DNA from: Dendrophyllia cribrosa
Taxonomy: Eukaryota > Cnidaria > Anthozoa > Scleractinia > Dendrophylliidae
Direction: 5' to 3'
Assembly (NCBI GenBank): GCA_024195265.1
Contig: JAJLRJ010000002.1
Span: forward strand, 45,330,252 to 45,394,251
Length of the DNA: 64,000 nt
The translations under genes and the position numbers were made by a program. Positions 42,301 through 58,300 of the stretch are shown here, in pieces. The notes below the pieces were generated by a model, which saw only the letters and a program-made list of their open reading frames with translations, was not told where the DNA came from and did not search any database. Positions within the stretch are counted from its first letter, which is position 1. Each line of letters begins with the position of its first letter.

Positions 42301-45300
42301 ACAAAACAGTCTTCAAATTTATAGATATATAATGAAAACTGTAAAAAAAACCCAGTATTTTCCCGCGATTAGATGTGCATTTTCACAATAGGGTAATTTG
42401 TACAACTTATTCTGTAATTTTTGGCTATCTTTGTATCACTATATAGCACGTTCAAGTTTAAGTGAGTGTAAAGAAATCCGGAATTAAGTCTCAGTTACTG
42501 AAAAATTCTTGCTTCGGGTGATTTTAGATACTGCAGTATTTGTACCCACCTCAAGTAACCATTGTAACTTTCTCAGTGATCACTGATGGTGCTTAGTCTG
42601 TTGCTTCGTGCTGTGAATTAATCACTAAAATCCAGATCAGCAACTACGAAAAAAGAAAACAAAAAAGGATCAACGATCAACGCGATCAGCACTAAAGAGC
42701 AACAAGGATATATTTACGGCTATTTAAGTAAACAATGGTTTATGTTGAATAGTCACTTTGATTTTGGTTCATAGGCACATTAACATGTTGCTCAGTTTTC
42801 ATTGCTTATCATTTTAAAACGAAAAATGAAGATTTGGCATAGTCCATTTTTTATTTTTATTAGAAGAATGTGATGCGAACTGTTCACTAACTACAAACCG
42901 GTATTTTATTGACTAATTTGACAAAGGCTGCGTTTTTTTGGAAGAATCCGAAATTGGATTTGTGATCTCGGATCATATGGATTTTTCATGACCAAAAAAA
43001 CGAAAAATCCTAAAACGGATCATTTAACGTAAAAAAACCGTTGGTATGCAAATGAAGCTATTTTGACTCGCTTGTGTTTATCAGCCTGCTCGACAAATAG
43101 TTTTCAAAATATAAGCAACAAAATCTTACCTGAATTGCCCATGATATGAAATCGTGAAAGAAACAAAACAGCGAACGGAACGAGTAAATTTGCACGAAAG
43201 ACCGCTTGTCAGATGTACTTTTTTCGAATCCATTCCCCAAAAAAACGCTCAGATCACGAATCTAAAAATCCGGATTGAGATTTGATCTGAAAAATCTCAC
43301 CGAAGTATGGATTCAACGGATTCATGATCCGTTTTTGGATTTTAGTAAAAAAACGCAAAATCCGTTTTTGGATTCAAGAATCCAGATTCGGATTTTCCCA
43401 AAAAAACGCAGCCAAAACATGTTTTGTGATTGAACCTATACATGGCCGGCCTGCTCCGTAGATTAGTTTTTACGATGACTGTAAATCGGCAGACCAATGT
43501 GATGTGACTGACAGGTTAAAATTGAAGCGACAAAACTCGAAATACAGTATCGATGGCGAGTTACTTCGCAGTTCGCGTTGGGTAAATAAAACGAAATACT
43601 GATAAACTTGAATTTGGTCTATGAAATTCATTTCCGCACACTGACAATCGTTCGTCATAAAGAGCACTCTTACCTCTAAAGGCTGACAAAACTCTCTCGT
43701 TACTCATACCATAAAGTATTTTTGAGAATCAATACCGGTGCCACTCCACAGAAAATCACCATTTAATTCTTCGATAATTTTTTATTCTCTTGGTTCGTGT
43801 TCTGTCCAGTTTGCTACTGACTGCCAGATTGTCAATTATTGTTCATCGTTGACATTTCTGTAAACTTCGGTGATTGTTCATCCATCTTATATCCAATAGA
43901 AATGCAGAGGATATGAAGAGGTTGTATTAACGCGGGGGTAAATTACCAAGCACTCCGAAAGGTGGTCGCTGAACGCATTAACGGGGTTATGACACAAAAA
44001 ACGACTGAGCTTTTGTTCGGGCCGAAAAAACTGACCGTGAATGACGAGGTTGTCTTAGAGCGGTGTTTTTATTGCAGTCACTGCATGCACTCTTTGTTGT
44101 ACTTCATTTTCAAAGACGAATTAATGTTTATTCGAGATAGAACAAAACCTCGGTCTTCTTGGGAGAACATAGATATTTGTTTCTATGTTTTATAAAAGCA
44201 CGCGCAATGAGACAGCTTTTTCGATTCAGCTAGGAACGAGTTTTCATAATCCGTGCGTATGCTCCTAAAAAAATAAATCTGTATGGACACTTACGAATCG
44301 CCGAGTGACGGGGGAACGTTTTTCCTTTATTCACGCGCGCGTATTCATTTTCGCATTTTCACCGCTTTAGAATCCAAAGTGAAGTCAGTGACGCACTTAG
44401 TGCTCCACATATGATAATACCGTTAAAAATTAAAAAACTTTTATCGATGAATGACAAAATTCAAAACATATAGCCAGAACGTATAACGTGATCTAGCTTG
44501 GAACTTTTCGCGAATCATGTCTCGTATTTTAATTTCGAACAAAATGACAAAATGAAACATGTGGTTGTTTTGAAATATTGTATTCTTGGAGATTAGCAGA
44601 AATGTTGAAAACATCGATCACCTTTTGATTCCCTTTTTGTAATATTCATCTCTCCCTGAGCCGATGATGCTTGAGCAAGTCTTTGTTTTACTGTTTGCTA
44701 TAGGGCTGCTGAATCAGACTGCCCATGTATGGTACCCTCGGGACTTAAGCTACTTAATCAAGTTCTGTTTACCGTATTTTTACACTCACTCGTGTTCAGC
44801 GGCGCATTTTATATTTACTGCGCCTTTCAATAACATGCGGAATTTGAAATTCAAATTTCCACCAACGGTTGCGTTTTACACTGCCGTCAATCATCTTAGC
44901 TTACCTCTCAGGAAACAGATCTTCACTTCAATGAGTTCAAAAGGTCACGTCCGTGCATTATGATTGGTAGATTTCGATCCATTTTGTTTGTTTCTATTTT
45001 ACATGGTCCGTTGGCTTTCGTATTAATTATGATTGACGGCAGGGAATAACGCAACCGTTGGTGGAGACATAGTTAATAGATGCGCAGTAAAGGAAGACTG
45101 GAGACGAAAAGCTTTTTTTCAAAACGGCATTCAAAGGCACAGCCTAGTACCCGTGGCCTGATTGTTCAAAGCACGATTAAGCTAACCCAGGATTAGCGTC
45201 AATTTTGACTGATCCAGTTAAACAACTCAACAATTGAAAATCTTCCAAAGTTTTCTGCCCTTTATTTTCGACTTTAACTTGTCTTCACAAAAGGGTAATT

Positions 45301-48300
45301 TGTACAATTTATTCTGTCATTTTAAATTTTGACCGTCTTTGTATCACTTTATGGCACGTTCAAGTTTAAGTGAGTGTAAAGAAATCCAGAATTAAGTCTC
45401 AATTACTGCAAAAATCCTGTTTCGGGTGATTCTAGATACTGCAGTATTTGTACCCACCTCAAGTGATCATTGTTAAACTTTCTCAGTGATCACTGATGGT
45501 GCTGAGTCTGTTGGTGCGTGCTGTGAATTAATCACTAAAATCCAGATCAGCAACTTAACTACGAAGAATACAAAAAAGATCAACGATCAATGCGATCAGC
45601 ACTAAAGAGCAACAGGAACTATGTACGATTATTTAAGTGAAACAATGGTTTATGTTGAATAGTCACTTTGATTTCGGTTCATAGGCACATTAACATGTTG
45701 CTCAGTTTTCATTGCTTATTATTTTAAAACGAAAAATGAAGATTTGGAATATATTCCATTTTTTATTCTTTAAGAAGTTGATGCAAGGTGATCTGTTCAC
45801 TACTGGAAAATTCAAACTGGATTTTCATTGTTTTGTGATTGAACCTATACATGGCGGGCCTGCCCCGTAGATTTGTTATTACCGACGGTGACTGTAAATC
45901 GGCTGAGCAATTTAATGTGACTGACAGGCTAAAATTGAAGCGACAAAACTTGAGACACAAATCGATGGCGAGTTACTTAGCAGTTCGCGTTGGGTAAAAA
46001 AAGGTAGCATTGATCAACTTGAATTTGGACTATGAACTACATCAGAGACTGATATGTGATCTTCGCACTGGCAAACCGGCGTCATAAACAGCGTTCTTAC
46101 CTTTAAGGCTGCTAAAACTCTAGTTACTCATAACATGAAGTGTTTTCATTTGAGAATCAATATCGGTACCTCTTCAAAGAAAATCACCATGTATTTCTCC
46201 GATAATTTTTAATTCTCTAGGTTCGTGTTCTGTCCAGTTTACCACTGACTGTCAGATTGTCAATTGTTCATCGTTGACATTTCTGTAAACTTTGGTGATA
46301 GTTCATCCATCTTATATCCAATAGAAATGCAGGCTTTCCTTTCTGTGTGTTATCCAAAACAAATGATATTTGCTTTTTTTTAATTGAGATTACTGTTACA
46401 ATTTTCAACAATAAAGTTTGTTTATGGCTCTGTCACACTATTGCGTATCGTACTGGCGTATGCCAGCGTATGAAAAATATCACTCATACGCTGGTATACG
46501 CTGTCATACGCTAGGGGTACGTTAGGCATAGGTTGTATACGTTTGAAGCACGGTCGCATACAATGGCATACGCTGGCATACGGCGACGCAGAAAAATTTT
46601 TTTAAGCATGCTTAAAAATTTTGTGCGTATTCGGACGTATGGTTTATACGCTAAGCATACGCTAGGCATACGCTAGGCATACGCTGAATACGCGAGAGTT
46701 ACGCTAGAGGTACGTTACTCATAGGTCTAGTACGCTGGTCATTTTGTGCGTATGAAAATAATTTTATGATTTTTCATACGCAACTCATACGTTTCTCTCA
46801 TACGCAATAGTGTGACAGGGCCTTTTGTATCGCAATCTTCCGTTCAATTATTGAACGTACAGTGGAACCCCGTTATTACGATTTAACTGTATTTTCATTG
46901 ACTAACTTTTGTTTCACTAATTATAATAAGTGAATAAGATATGTGTTTTGTGATTGAACATATACATGGCCGACCTGCCCCGTAGATTCGTTATTACGGT
47001 GTCTGTAAATCGGCAGAGCAATATCACGGTGATGTGACTGTCAGACAGGCTAAAATTAAAGCGACAAAAATCGAGATACAAGATCGACGGCGCTTAACTT
47101 TGCAGTTTGCGTTGGATAAAAAAAATCCGTTTGTGCTGTTAAAATTGCTATGAGGATCATATTTTTCTTATTGAAGCACTGAGGACTAATTTTGAGTTTC
47201 AACGTGGCCATTATAAACAATTGAATCGAAGCCCTATTTTTTCGCATACATCGTACGCGGTAAATATTTGTCAGTTGTTTACCTCAGTATTTGACTTGGC
47301 TCTTGGCTGAGCGGATCTGAATCAATCTAAGAGGCAGAAGAGAAAAGAAATATTAGATCTAAAATGAAATCACTGAAGTAACTCTGAACCCAAAATTAAA
47401 GAACTAACAACAACAATTCTTACACTGACTGATCGCCCAGCTTATCCGTAGTAAATTTGCCGAAGAACAACATTGTTTCAGCACATGCACATTACTGTTT
47501 CTTTAAGTTTAATAAGGATTCTCGTCGGAACGAGTTTGTGAAACAGCATACAAATTGAATTTCCAATTTAACAAGCGATATAATTGGCCACCAGGGTTTG
47601 TTTAGTAGTTGATATATCCAATTAGATAAAGCCTTATATTCTTTAATTCCTTGTCACGTTTTCTTCCTCGGTTGAAGGAAATAAACCAATGCACCTATTT
47701 ACAATCATTGTCAGAAGTCGTTGGAACATCCTTCCCCTTCTCCTATTTCAATGTTGGATCACACAATGAACGCGTGTATTCATTTCATTTTTCCAATAAC
47801 ATCGAAAGGTGAGAAGGGAGGGAACCATAATTTATACATCATCCAACACACAGTGTTCCAACGGTTTGGCTGAAATTGTAGATCCTTTGGCATGTGATAG
47901 AGAATCTTAGAAATATTCGTCGAAAAAGCGGACCCTTTATTCAGCACGTATTTCTTTAACTTACAACTATCTCCTATATATAAGAAAAGGAGCCGATATA
48001 ACAGTTATTAGGTTTTGAAATTAAATTATTCGATTGTGAATATTGAAATAATTGGTGACTGAGTTTGTTTGACAGGAGCGGGAGACCGAAACTATAAACA
48101 CTACCCATTTTTCCGTTTCATTGATTTTAGCCACAATGTCATTGTGTATGATAAGCAAGCTCTTTGTTAGAATGGCTGTAACTTACATGACCTCTTCTTC
48201 GTTTTAAAGCAGAGCTTCCATCACTGAATATGATAAATTTAAAAAGTAAATAAGGATATGTCAGTCTATAAGTTATGTGTTAAATAACTGAGTGAAAAAA

Positions 48301-51300
48301 GAACTGGAGGTTTCAACTGAATAAAAATTCATTAAAATTAGCAGGTCCTTAAACAAAGTGCAACGATGTGGCTTGTGATTACATTCAGTGTGACTGTTCT
48401 ATTTTTATTTGTTTGCACTCGTTTTTGCGATTAAATTTGTTTAGAGTGATTTTCTTCAAATCGTGAAATAGTTACTAAGCTAGTAGGCACTAGTAGGCAC
48501 TATTGGACACTGATACCATTGTTTCAGTATTGTTAAGTATTTACTTATTTTGACTAATTTTGATTAGATGAATTTGAATATGTGAAGATCATTTATTTGA
48601 ACTGCGGATAAACATGAGTGAAATTTTTTCTGATCCTCGCAGTGTGCTCTCAACTTAAGCAGTTGAAAAAGCAACCTGAAAAAAATTCAGGCTTGAACGG
48701 GATTCGAACCCATGATCTTGCGATACCGGTGCAATGCTCTATCCACTGAGCTATCAAGCCACATGGATAGATGGTCAATTGTGAGTTCGTTTGATTAATT
48801 GCTAGTTACTGTTTCACGGTCTAAGTAAAATCACTCTAATGGGAAAATAGCCTGTGAGCAAGCCTTCTGGTTGGGAATAGGGCGAAACGAAAGGTCGTCG
48901 GAGCGAAGCGAGCCGAAGGGAAATCAGTCCCTCGGCTCGCTTCTCTCGCGAGTTTTCCTTTCTTTTCACCCTATCCCTAACCAGAACGCGGTACGTCTGT
49001 TCACAGGCCGCAATGGGAAAATGGAGGTGCGTTACAAGTAAAACAATTTATACTGATGCCTGCGTCCCACGAGTGACTTATCAAAATCAAATCTCGGCGT
49101 AAGCATGATGAGTGATCGCTCTGTAGGTGCAAAAACTCAATATGTAAATCTAATATCTGGGTATCTCACTTCAGCTTGCGCTGGGCGAAACATTTCTTCT
49201 CCAATTTTATACAACCGCTTTTTCCGTCAAGAGTCTCGAATGTTTCACCAGAGTAGAGACATTTTGAAGATTTCACCCTTTTGGCCATTGTTAGTATTAC
49301 AAGTATGCTTTCAAGAGTTTTTTAAGTGTTCAGTGTTGATGACGTCAAATGCAGACAAACTTTTTTATCTTCAAAGCAAATACTTCAACTTCCTTCCCGT
49401 ATGCTTATGTAGTAAACTTAAGCTAGGACAAAGGCTGAGTCAGTCCAAAGAAACTCTGTTGCTGCGTCGGATAGGAGTGAAACACGAAATTTTGGTTTTA
49501 TATCACAGAGTTGATAACTAAGATAAATTGGCCACCGTAAAGAGATTCAAACGCTGACGTTTCGAGCTCTTGCAGTTCCAGCAGTTTATAAAAAAAAAAT
49601 ACCCGAGCCCATGGGATTTATAAACAGGCTGTGTCGAAAGAGATGTTTCCCATAGTGCCCTGCGCTTAATGCTCGATCTTTGCGCCATTTTTGGTGCCCG
49701 GGGGACTTGGGCAACACAACACAGTAAGAACAACAGTTTCGTGTAAAACGTATCACCATTGTAACGAGGCTTGGATATCCGAAACTTTCTCAGGACTTCT
49801 CTATTATGATGCCGACACTGCAATATCCTATACATCTGTAAAGCCGTCTTTACATGACAAACCAAAGTTAGCAGACTCAAGTTGGCGTGTGAACGCGACA
49901 TAAAGAGCTGGCAAACTTGTTTTCAAACTAAATAAAGGTTTTAGTTTCTAAAGAAGCTGCGGTGCTGCATCGGTGGGGCAGTGAAACATGAAAATTTGGT
50001 TCAGTATCAACTGACGCTCTGACGAAGGGCCGTCGCTCGAAACGTTTGTCTTTATTAATATTTCATTTTTGCGGTGCCAAGTTACCTTATGAAAGTGCCC
50101 CTGCGATCAAATTTTTGATTTTCATTTTTTTACATTTTCGTGTACAATTACACTTTCTTATTCATCTTGCCAAATTTCAATTCATTACGAACATCAGAAG
50201 TCATTTTATTTTAACATTTATTTGCGAGAATTTACGGCCACCATTAATCAACCTTGTTCCAGGGCTTGGTTGCGAATGGGAGAAAGTGACGTCAAAGACT
50301 CAAACATACCTCACGGGTTGAAATTATAATAACAATATGTATTGAAAATCACGCGAAAAGAAACAAAAACTTTGGACTTGTTCTTCGTGCAATTTTCTAT
50401 GCTGATTGTTATTATAATTTGAACCCGTGAGGTATGTTTAAGTCTTTGACGTCACTTTCTCCCATTCGCAACCAAGCCTTGGAACAAGGTTGATTAATGG
50501 CGGCCGTAAATTCTCGGAAATAAATGTTAAAATAAAATGACTTCTGATGTTCGTAATGAATTGAAATTTGCCAAGATGAGTAAAAACGTCCAAAAGTACA
50601 CGAAAATGTAAAAAAATGAAAATCAAAAATTTGATCATAGGGGCACTTTAACTCAGTCGATAAAACCAAATTTACTTGTTTGCAGACTACTGGCTTCAAT
50701 TACAACTAGTTTCTATTCTCGACAACTTTTTCGCAAATATTTTTGAGTTGGCAAACTGCAAACTCGCAATTGACTTATGAACGTTAAAATTGTTAATAAC
50801 GGGCTGGAGGCCGCAATTTTTCTTGCTTGCCATTGTACTGCACTGCTTATTAATAAAAAGAGACGTCATGTTGCCCTTTCGGGTTTCTGAACGTTTGGCG
50901 TGTGAAACTGCCAACCGCTTTGGAGCCACACGACACGAAGGCGCATTAAACTGTCACGTTTGAGTGTCGTTTCAGACAGTCTAAAATTTTAAGGACTACT
51001 GTTGTTTATTCAACATTATTTGGTCCCTGAAATAAAGTGATATAATATATACTTATTGACTATAAGTGCGAGGACCGGATGGGAAAATATTTGGCTCGAG
51101 GTCATGGCGTACGGACCGAGCACAGCGGTCCGTGCGCCATGACCGAAAGCCAAATATTTTCTCATCCGGCCCGACCTACCTTAGTCAATAATTATTTTAT
51201 AATATGACCAATTTGGAGACAAAATTACTTGAAATTTTAACGCGCGAGGCCGTCCGCTTTTGTATTAAAGTTGTATGGCTTTTTCTGGTCCCGCTTGGGT

Positions 51301-52830
51301 AAATGCGTACGTCCCTCATACGGGACTTTAATCAATGGTTTTGCAAAAAAAAAAAAAGGTTCGCAGGGCCGTACGGGTCATATGATAATAATTATTGTTT
51401 CCTTCACCGGCTGAAAGAGGGTGTAAACCTTGATTTGGTGTCACTATGGGAGAATATTTCGAAGCATGCATGCTAGATTTTTTCTGCAATCAGAGCATAC
51501 ACAACCCCCCCCCCCCCCCCCCCCCCCCCCAACGGTTAAAGCCCAAATTCCAATCACGACCTTCAAGTAACAATATTTGTACATTGAAATTCCAGAAAAT
51601 TTGGAATTTCAAATAAGTTTCAAGGCGTATTATTTCCATTATTAATCAAACGGTTGTCAAGTTACGATCCATGATGTATCTTTGGTGCTAAAGAGAGGGA
51701 TCGCGGGTCCGAAGAAGGTCGTTACCAGACTTCAGAGCTTAACTTTGCGCCGCATTATTTAGTTCTTACTTTTGAGTCTGTGGATGAAACCCTCGAAAAA
51801 AGTGTGACTATTGAAGCTTATTGAAACAAAGCTATTGAGCAGTATTTTTCTGTGGTACTGTTTATTATGTCATACAGTGTGGCTGTAACTTTTGAGTCTG
51901 TGGATAAAATCTTAAGTTTGACCGGCCATTCAAATGAAAGTTACTGAGCAGTACTTTCTTGTGGTTACTATTTATAATGCTGACCAGGTGTTTCTAACTT
52001 TTGAATCCATGCATGTGGATGAAATCCTAAAGTGTGACCGTTCAAATGACAGCTATAACTTATGGTTCTGTTTCTATAAATTAAACGCATTTTTACACCG
52101 GGACTGGCTTTGACAAAGACGGCTGAAAGTAACTCGAACATGACTTATATCACTGTACTAATAATTTTTAGGAAATTGTGATTACTAATCTGACAACTTA
52201 AAAGCCAATTCGACGGAACGGCTGTTTAATTTGCGTTAGAAATGGCGATGTGTAACACTTTGTTCAACATTTATTGTGTGCAAGTATTTGTTTCACCTTC
52301 AAAAACTTGCAACATGTCGCTGCAACAAAATATTGCGTTAAAAATGGTCCACGCACTGTTACACCGTGTCAACTTTTAACACGACAAACGGTTGCGTTAA
52401 GAATTGTCCCGTATAACCGTCATTACCTTTAGACAGACTTTTTACGAAACCTACAACGATTGCTGAACTGACAACATGAAAGCCAATTCGACAGAACAGT
52501 TTTTTTCATTCGTGTAAATTTCAAACTTTTTTTAGTCTGACTTCAATCAACAACTGCGTTATTGGAGGAATCGGCGGGTTTAACTCTTATAGATTGGTAC
52601 GATTCAAGAGAAAATGTGAGGACGAGTAAAACTACAAAAAAGGCCGTTAATGTCATTCAATCTTTCGCAAAAACTACGGAACCATTTGATAATATCACTG
52701 GACTTTATTGAGTTGCAAACTCCTTAGTATACATTCATCTGAAGCAACAGTTCTTTCTACATAATTATTGTTATTTCATAAGTTTTTTTTATTCTAAACG
52801 GCTTTTTAGAAAGTCCAGTCGGTTGAGACC
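39367..52830. other. Unit 2 counterpart of 8128-21590
   Basis: Nearly identical to unit 1, and all features described there recur at an offset of 31238-31239: MITEs at 42926-43413 and 46426-46822, SINE at about 48617-48760, fold-backs at 48850, 50092 and 51053, poly-C at 51505, minisatellite at 51770. The differences I saw are a few homopolymer changes and isolated substitutions (for example near 46797, 48340 and 52652). Confidence 0.85.
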
Positions 52831-52832
52831 GC

Positions 52833-55359
52833 TTACTGCTGAGCTTTTGGCACCTCTTCAATGAAGATCCGGGACATTGAATGCCAACCGGTGTACGCGT
52901 CAGCAAGCTTGTGGCCAGTTGTACACTTTCCAACCCAGAATCCCACTCGCACCTTTCCCTTGGGAATGTTATTACAGTGACCTTCAATGTGCCGGTGACG
53001 GTGAAGATTGTGGTTTCTGCCGGTTCTCATGTAGAATGCACCGTCAATAGACCCAGGAGAGCTGCACTCGGCGCCATTAAAGGTGAAATACCAGCGGCTA
53101 CAACAGTAATTACAGTTGTAAATCCTCAGGTTACCAGCAAAGTAGACATGGAGGGCAGTGTCTGTGTAGTTCTTTATGAAGTCGCAGTTCTACATTTAAT
53201 GTAAAGAAAAGTGAAAATTATAACGGCTGATCCGTGGCAAAGAAAGTTTTCATTTCATTGAAGATTCATAAAGTGCAATGATGTGATCAAGTTTTCAAAA
53301 TTAATTCTACTGTATGTTTCCCGATGTAAAAGTAATGTTGTTCACTTACATATATGACTCCTGAATCTTTGCCGTCCACTTTTTTCCAGGTGCACTCCTT
53401 CCAGTTCATGTGTGAAGACAGTCGAGTTGTTCCAATGTCGCCTTTGTCTCCTCGCTCTCCTTTTTGGCCGGTGGAACCCTGGATCCCAGGTTCTCCCTTT
53501 GCTCCATTCTTTCCTGCAACACCACGTGGTCCCTGAAGTCCAGTCTTCCCCGGGCTACCCAGGTCTCCTTTGTTTCCGTCACGGCCAGGTGCCCCAGGGG
53601 CTCCTGGGACACATGTCATGTATGTCCACATCCCAGTTTGTCCGCCATTACAGGATGGAAATGGCTGTCAAGGAGGCAAAATATTAATAATCATTACAAC
53701 TTAAGGTTGAATTGTTATCAACAGTTCTTCACAATGATGTTTGTTACGTTGGGTTTCAGATGAGATAGCCTGTTCCAGGGGTTAAGATTGTGGGGCCGGG
53801 GAACAGCTAAAAACCGGCGCGCGAACAAGCGGGAGGGGAGACTGGGGATAGGGGGTTCCCTGGCCTATCTCTCTTTCTTGCCTGTCCCCCTTCTTCATCA
53901 CTCACGATATTTTTCCTTCTGCGAGTTGCCTGTACTTTGCTCCCCACTATCTGAACGTGTGGAACAGACTAGATGATAAATACGTTTAACTGTTTTCTTT
54001 AATTCGGCGAGTTTCAATTCGTAATTAGTTTCTCTAAAAGTTCTGTTATTTTCAGACTGACTTAATTTTGTGTTATTTGAGCCTATTTTAGTGTATTTTG
54101 GTAGCAACCTTGAGCTTGAAATCAAGACTGAATAAATCAGTTCTGTTTCTAGAACTTTCCGCTAATCTAGTAATTTCATTACAAAGCTACATTTTGTAGC
54201 TTACTCCACTAACTACGATCATACTAAACATAAAAAAGAATGGAGCAGTTGCTATCACAGGGAGCCCAGGCTCACAACAGGAACTTTCAACGAAAAAGAT
54301 ATAAGGATTTGTATGAGATTTATCGTAAGTTTCATAAAATACCAAAGTTATAAATAAACAGTGTACCTGCCTCATTTGTTTCTTCATAGCTATATGGATC
54401 TTAAGGTTACAGTGTACCATCGGGGGTGTCTCCAGTATAACAGCTCTAGCGTCTTAAAATTACACTTAATATACCTAAACCCAGATATCAAATTAAAGCT
54501 TATAGAGCTGGCTATCTAAATATGGAAACCATTTGGTAATAAAATGAATTGTCGAATTTTTTACGACGTCTAAATTCGAACGTCCGAATCAGCTTTAAAA
54601 CGCTATAACTCAAAGCGATTATTGTATTTTGCTAATCTGATTTGTTTTCGGATTTCCGGACACGAAGCGCTAAAAAAGCTTGTCGGCGATTTCCCATATT
54701 CAATTGCAGTGAAAAGTTACAGAATATTTTCGAAAAAGGGAGAAAAAAAATTGGAGCGATCGCACGGAAATGGCTCTTGACGAAAAAGTTTTCGGAAATA
54801 AGAAATTCGCCGAAACATTTTTGTTGATTATATGTTAGCCTAGCTTCTGTCCAAATTTGAGGAAAATCGAACAAATTCCCTTTGAGTTGTAGCTCTTTAA
54901 AGTGTCCCCTACAAGCGAAAAATTAACTTTGAGAAAACAGCGCTTAAAAAAACATATTGCTTCATAAACAAACTCCGCCCACAAAAGTTATACTGTCATT
55001 TCTCCGTCAATTTTCACTATTTTTCGATAATTTTTTTTGGATGAAAGTTTATTCCGTAAACTGTATTTTGACTCCAAAAAAAAAATTTCAATAAATTTTC
55101 GATCTGACGGTACACTGTAACCTTAACGGCATTTTAGTGAGTTTGGTTTTTACTGGTTTGACTTCACCTAAGTCTTTGTGGACTCCTGTTGTGAGCCTGG
55201 GCTGCCCATGGTACTATTTCAAAATAAAAATCTACTGACCTTGTTGTCACGTGGTTTGCTGCTACTGTTGTTATCAGACGCAGAGCACAAAGTGACAAGT
55301 GTTAAAATCAGTACACATAACATGGTGGTCAGCGGAAAGTCCATAAGAGATTGCGCCAT
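52833..55359 (-). CDS. CTHRC1-like gene B, intact copy (unit 2)
   Basis: Exons 55240-55359, 53350-53664 and 52833-53189, with the same splice sites as unit 1. The coding differences I can see are in exon 3: one amino-acid change (NIQKG has become NIPKG) and two synonymous changes (in KCTT and EVPK). All cysteines, the Gly-X-Y run and the signal peptide are kept. If the array is real, this is a second functional gene B differing from the first by a single residue. Confidence 0.92.
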
Positions 55360-58300
55360 CGATATCGTTTAACTAATGTAAAAATAAAAACAGAAAATAA
55401 GGTTATAAATCATCCTGCTAAATTAATAATCATGTTTAATTATGGTTATCGATTTCTTTTGCTGTTAGTTTTTAGTTGCTTGGAAGAGAAGAATCATTTT
55501 ACCAAACAAGTTAAATGTTTGCTAATAATAACAAGATGGAATCGTTGTTACATGTATGTATCAGATCAGTTGTATTGTATAGAGGTCGACAATATAGAAT
55601 TTGCGTTTTTTTCTTAATGGCGCCGAATCCAATGGAAGCAAGAAAAAGCTCTGCAGTTTTCATTTTATTTCAAACAAGAAGAAACAAAGTTGTGGTCACT
55701 TGATAATTATCTTCATGAAAAGAAAATGAGTTAACCTCATTGACAATCAGTTTGTAAAATCAATTAAAAAAGTTCACCTACCTTCCTTCTTTGACTGTGA
55801 AAGCAAAATGATAACTTTTGGTTATAGTTACCGTCTATTTATCTCTCTCGTGATGAAGACTTGACAACTTTCATGTTAAAACAAGTTTGCAAGCTCAGCA
55901 TACGTGGAAATCTTAAAAAATACGTCGAGCATTTTAATTGGCTGTCTGGTTTCGAAATTAAGTTCAAGAACATGAAAAAGACTTGTTCTGTGATGTCAAC
56001 AATGTTCACGTCAAAACAGGTTCAATTCGTGATCACGTGATTTGTCATGTGATCACAGACTTGCTGAAAACACTACATTGAGTAGCATAGCTGTCTATGT
56101 CCAGATTGGTGAAAATATAACAAAGATCGCTGAAGACCGAAAAAAATTATCTGAGCTTGCTAATTAATTAATTATCTAGAGCTTGGACTCCTAAGGTCTT
56201 TTTACAATGTTAAAGAATAATCTGTTCTCTTGAACATTCTTCGTTGAATTTAAAAGATGTTGGAAGTTCAAAGAGCGTGAAGATCAGGACTGACACTTAA
56301 TTTGAAGTGTTCGATGTATTAAATACTTCATAGCATTTTCTGTTTGTGGACACATGCATTGTTGCTTGTTTCTTAAACTTCCATTACCAATAGACTGGCA
56401 CGATTTTGTTTAGCTTTCGTAACTAAGATTATTGATAGCCTGGTCAAATTTAAAATTCAGTAAGTTAAAATAATTGCTCACTCGTGTAAAAAGAGGTTCT
56501 CCGAGTTTATTCAGAACTTTTTATTCAAAAGTTGGCTTTGATGACAATTAATCGGACATATCCTGAGTTATGTGCAGATTAATGATCGACAAAAATATAA
56601 ACTAATACTGAACTGTCTCGATCATTGAAAAGTGTTTTGCTGTAATATAGATTCGATTGAAACTCGCGCGCCTGCTTTGCTACCTTAGTTTGCTTCTTTA
56701 TAACTAAATCAGAATAATTCACGACTAAGTTAGAATATTACATACGCAAACCATATAGCTTGTAAGAGGCACACTACACTATAACGCAAGGGGACATTTT
56801 GTATCTCGAAATACGAGTTTTGAACACGGCGATAGGAGAACATTCAATAGTTCCATTTTCTTGGAAGCTTGATTTGATAATGACAAAACCCGTTGTGGTT
56901 TTCTATTACTTATGGGTATGATGCACTTTTTTTTGTAAATATTAATGCCTTCTTTGTATTTAATCAATCATTTCAATCGCTTTGGTTGTTTATAGATTAA
57001 TTTTTACCCGTAAATTTGCGATATTTGTCCGCTTGTGCAATGTATTTACTTTACCGAGCTAATTTAAAACATCTAACATCTAAATTAAGTTAAATCAGTC
57101 TTACCTCTATAATAATTTAGCTTTTTAGTTGTCTGTCCTGATTTAAGACGAAAATCTTAACGATAGATAAAAGAAAGGATCGTTATTCGGTTAAACAAAA
57201 AAATATATATATAGTAAAGAATCCAAAACAAATATTGTATACTCACACTGTTGGGTCTGTTTAGAACTGAAAAAAAGATAACTTCCTTGTTTGCCAGAAT
57301 TCGCCTCATTTGATTTAGAATAGCAAGATTCTCGTTGGAACAAGTTTGTGAAAAAGCATAAATGTATTTATTTCTTTTTTCTTTCAAGCAATGCTATTCG
57401 CTAAAATATATGCTTGCTTAGTGGCCGACCCCTTCGATTGAATGACGTCTTCTATTTCTGATTTCCTTTGCATGATTCCTTCCTGTAACAGTGCGAGAAT
57501 CATTAACAATATACCGAATACGTCTAAATGAAAACATAATATAAATGGCTTTAAGTTTTAGGAAGCGGGAATGATGATTTTTTTTTCTCGCTTCTAAGGA
57601 ATTTCTAGTATCACGGATCAGGCTCGAACTTACTTACAGTTGTGAAAGTCACGTGAGTGGCAAATGTAGGAGATGACAACAGACCGATCTTTCTTCAGCC
57701 CAAATTAGTCGATAAACAGTCTGTAATAATATCAAAATCAAAGCAATTGATTATTTAAAAAAATATAATAAAATGCAAAATCAAATATAAAAGAAAAGAA
57801 AAGAAAAGAAAATGCAAGTAAACTTTTGATTTTGTTCATAAGATCAGTTTCTTGTTCCTCCAAAATACTTGACTTGTAAATTCACTCAGTTCATTTTTTC
57901 GGTCCGGGTACTCGATCATTTCATTTCATTTTTATTTTTCATTTATTATTTTCTCCATACCTTTGCAGATGATAATACATAAATAAAGTCACATGAATCT
58001 GACTTGCAATTTAATTGGATCGTAAAGTTTGACTTTCCCTGTATAAATTTTAGAAAATAATACATCTAATTTTAATATTTTTTATTTTAGATTTAGATAT
58101 GGACCCTCACTATGTTGAGACTTTTAGATTTTTGTACTAGATTAGATTTTCACTTTTCATTTTATATAATGCGCATTTCATCATATTTCATATGTTAATT
58201 TTCGCCAACAGGTATACATTCCTTCATTTTCATGCTGTAATTCACAATTAATATTCTAGATGATTGTAACATTTTTATCACACCGTCTTCTGGTTTTTAT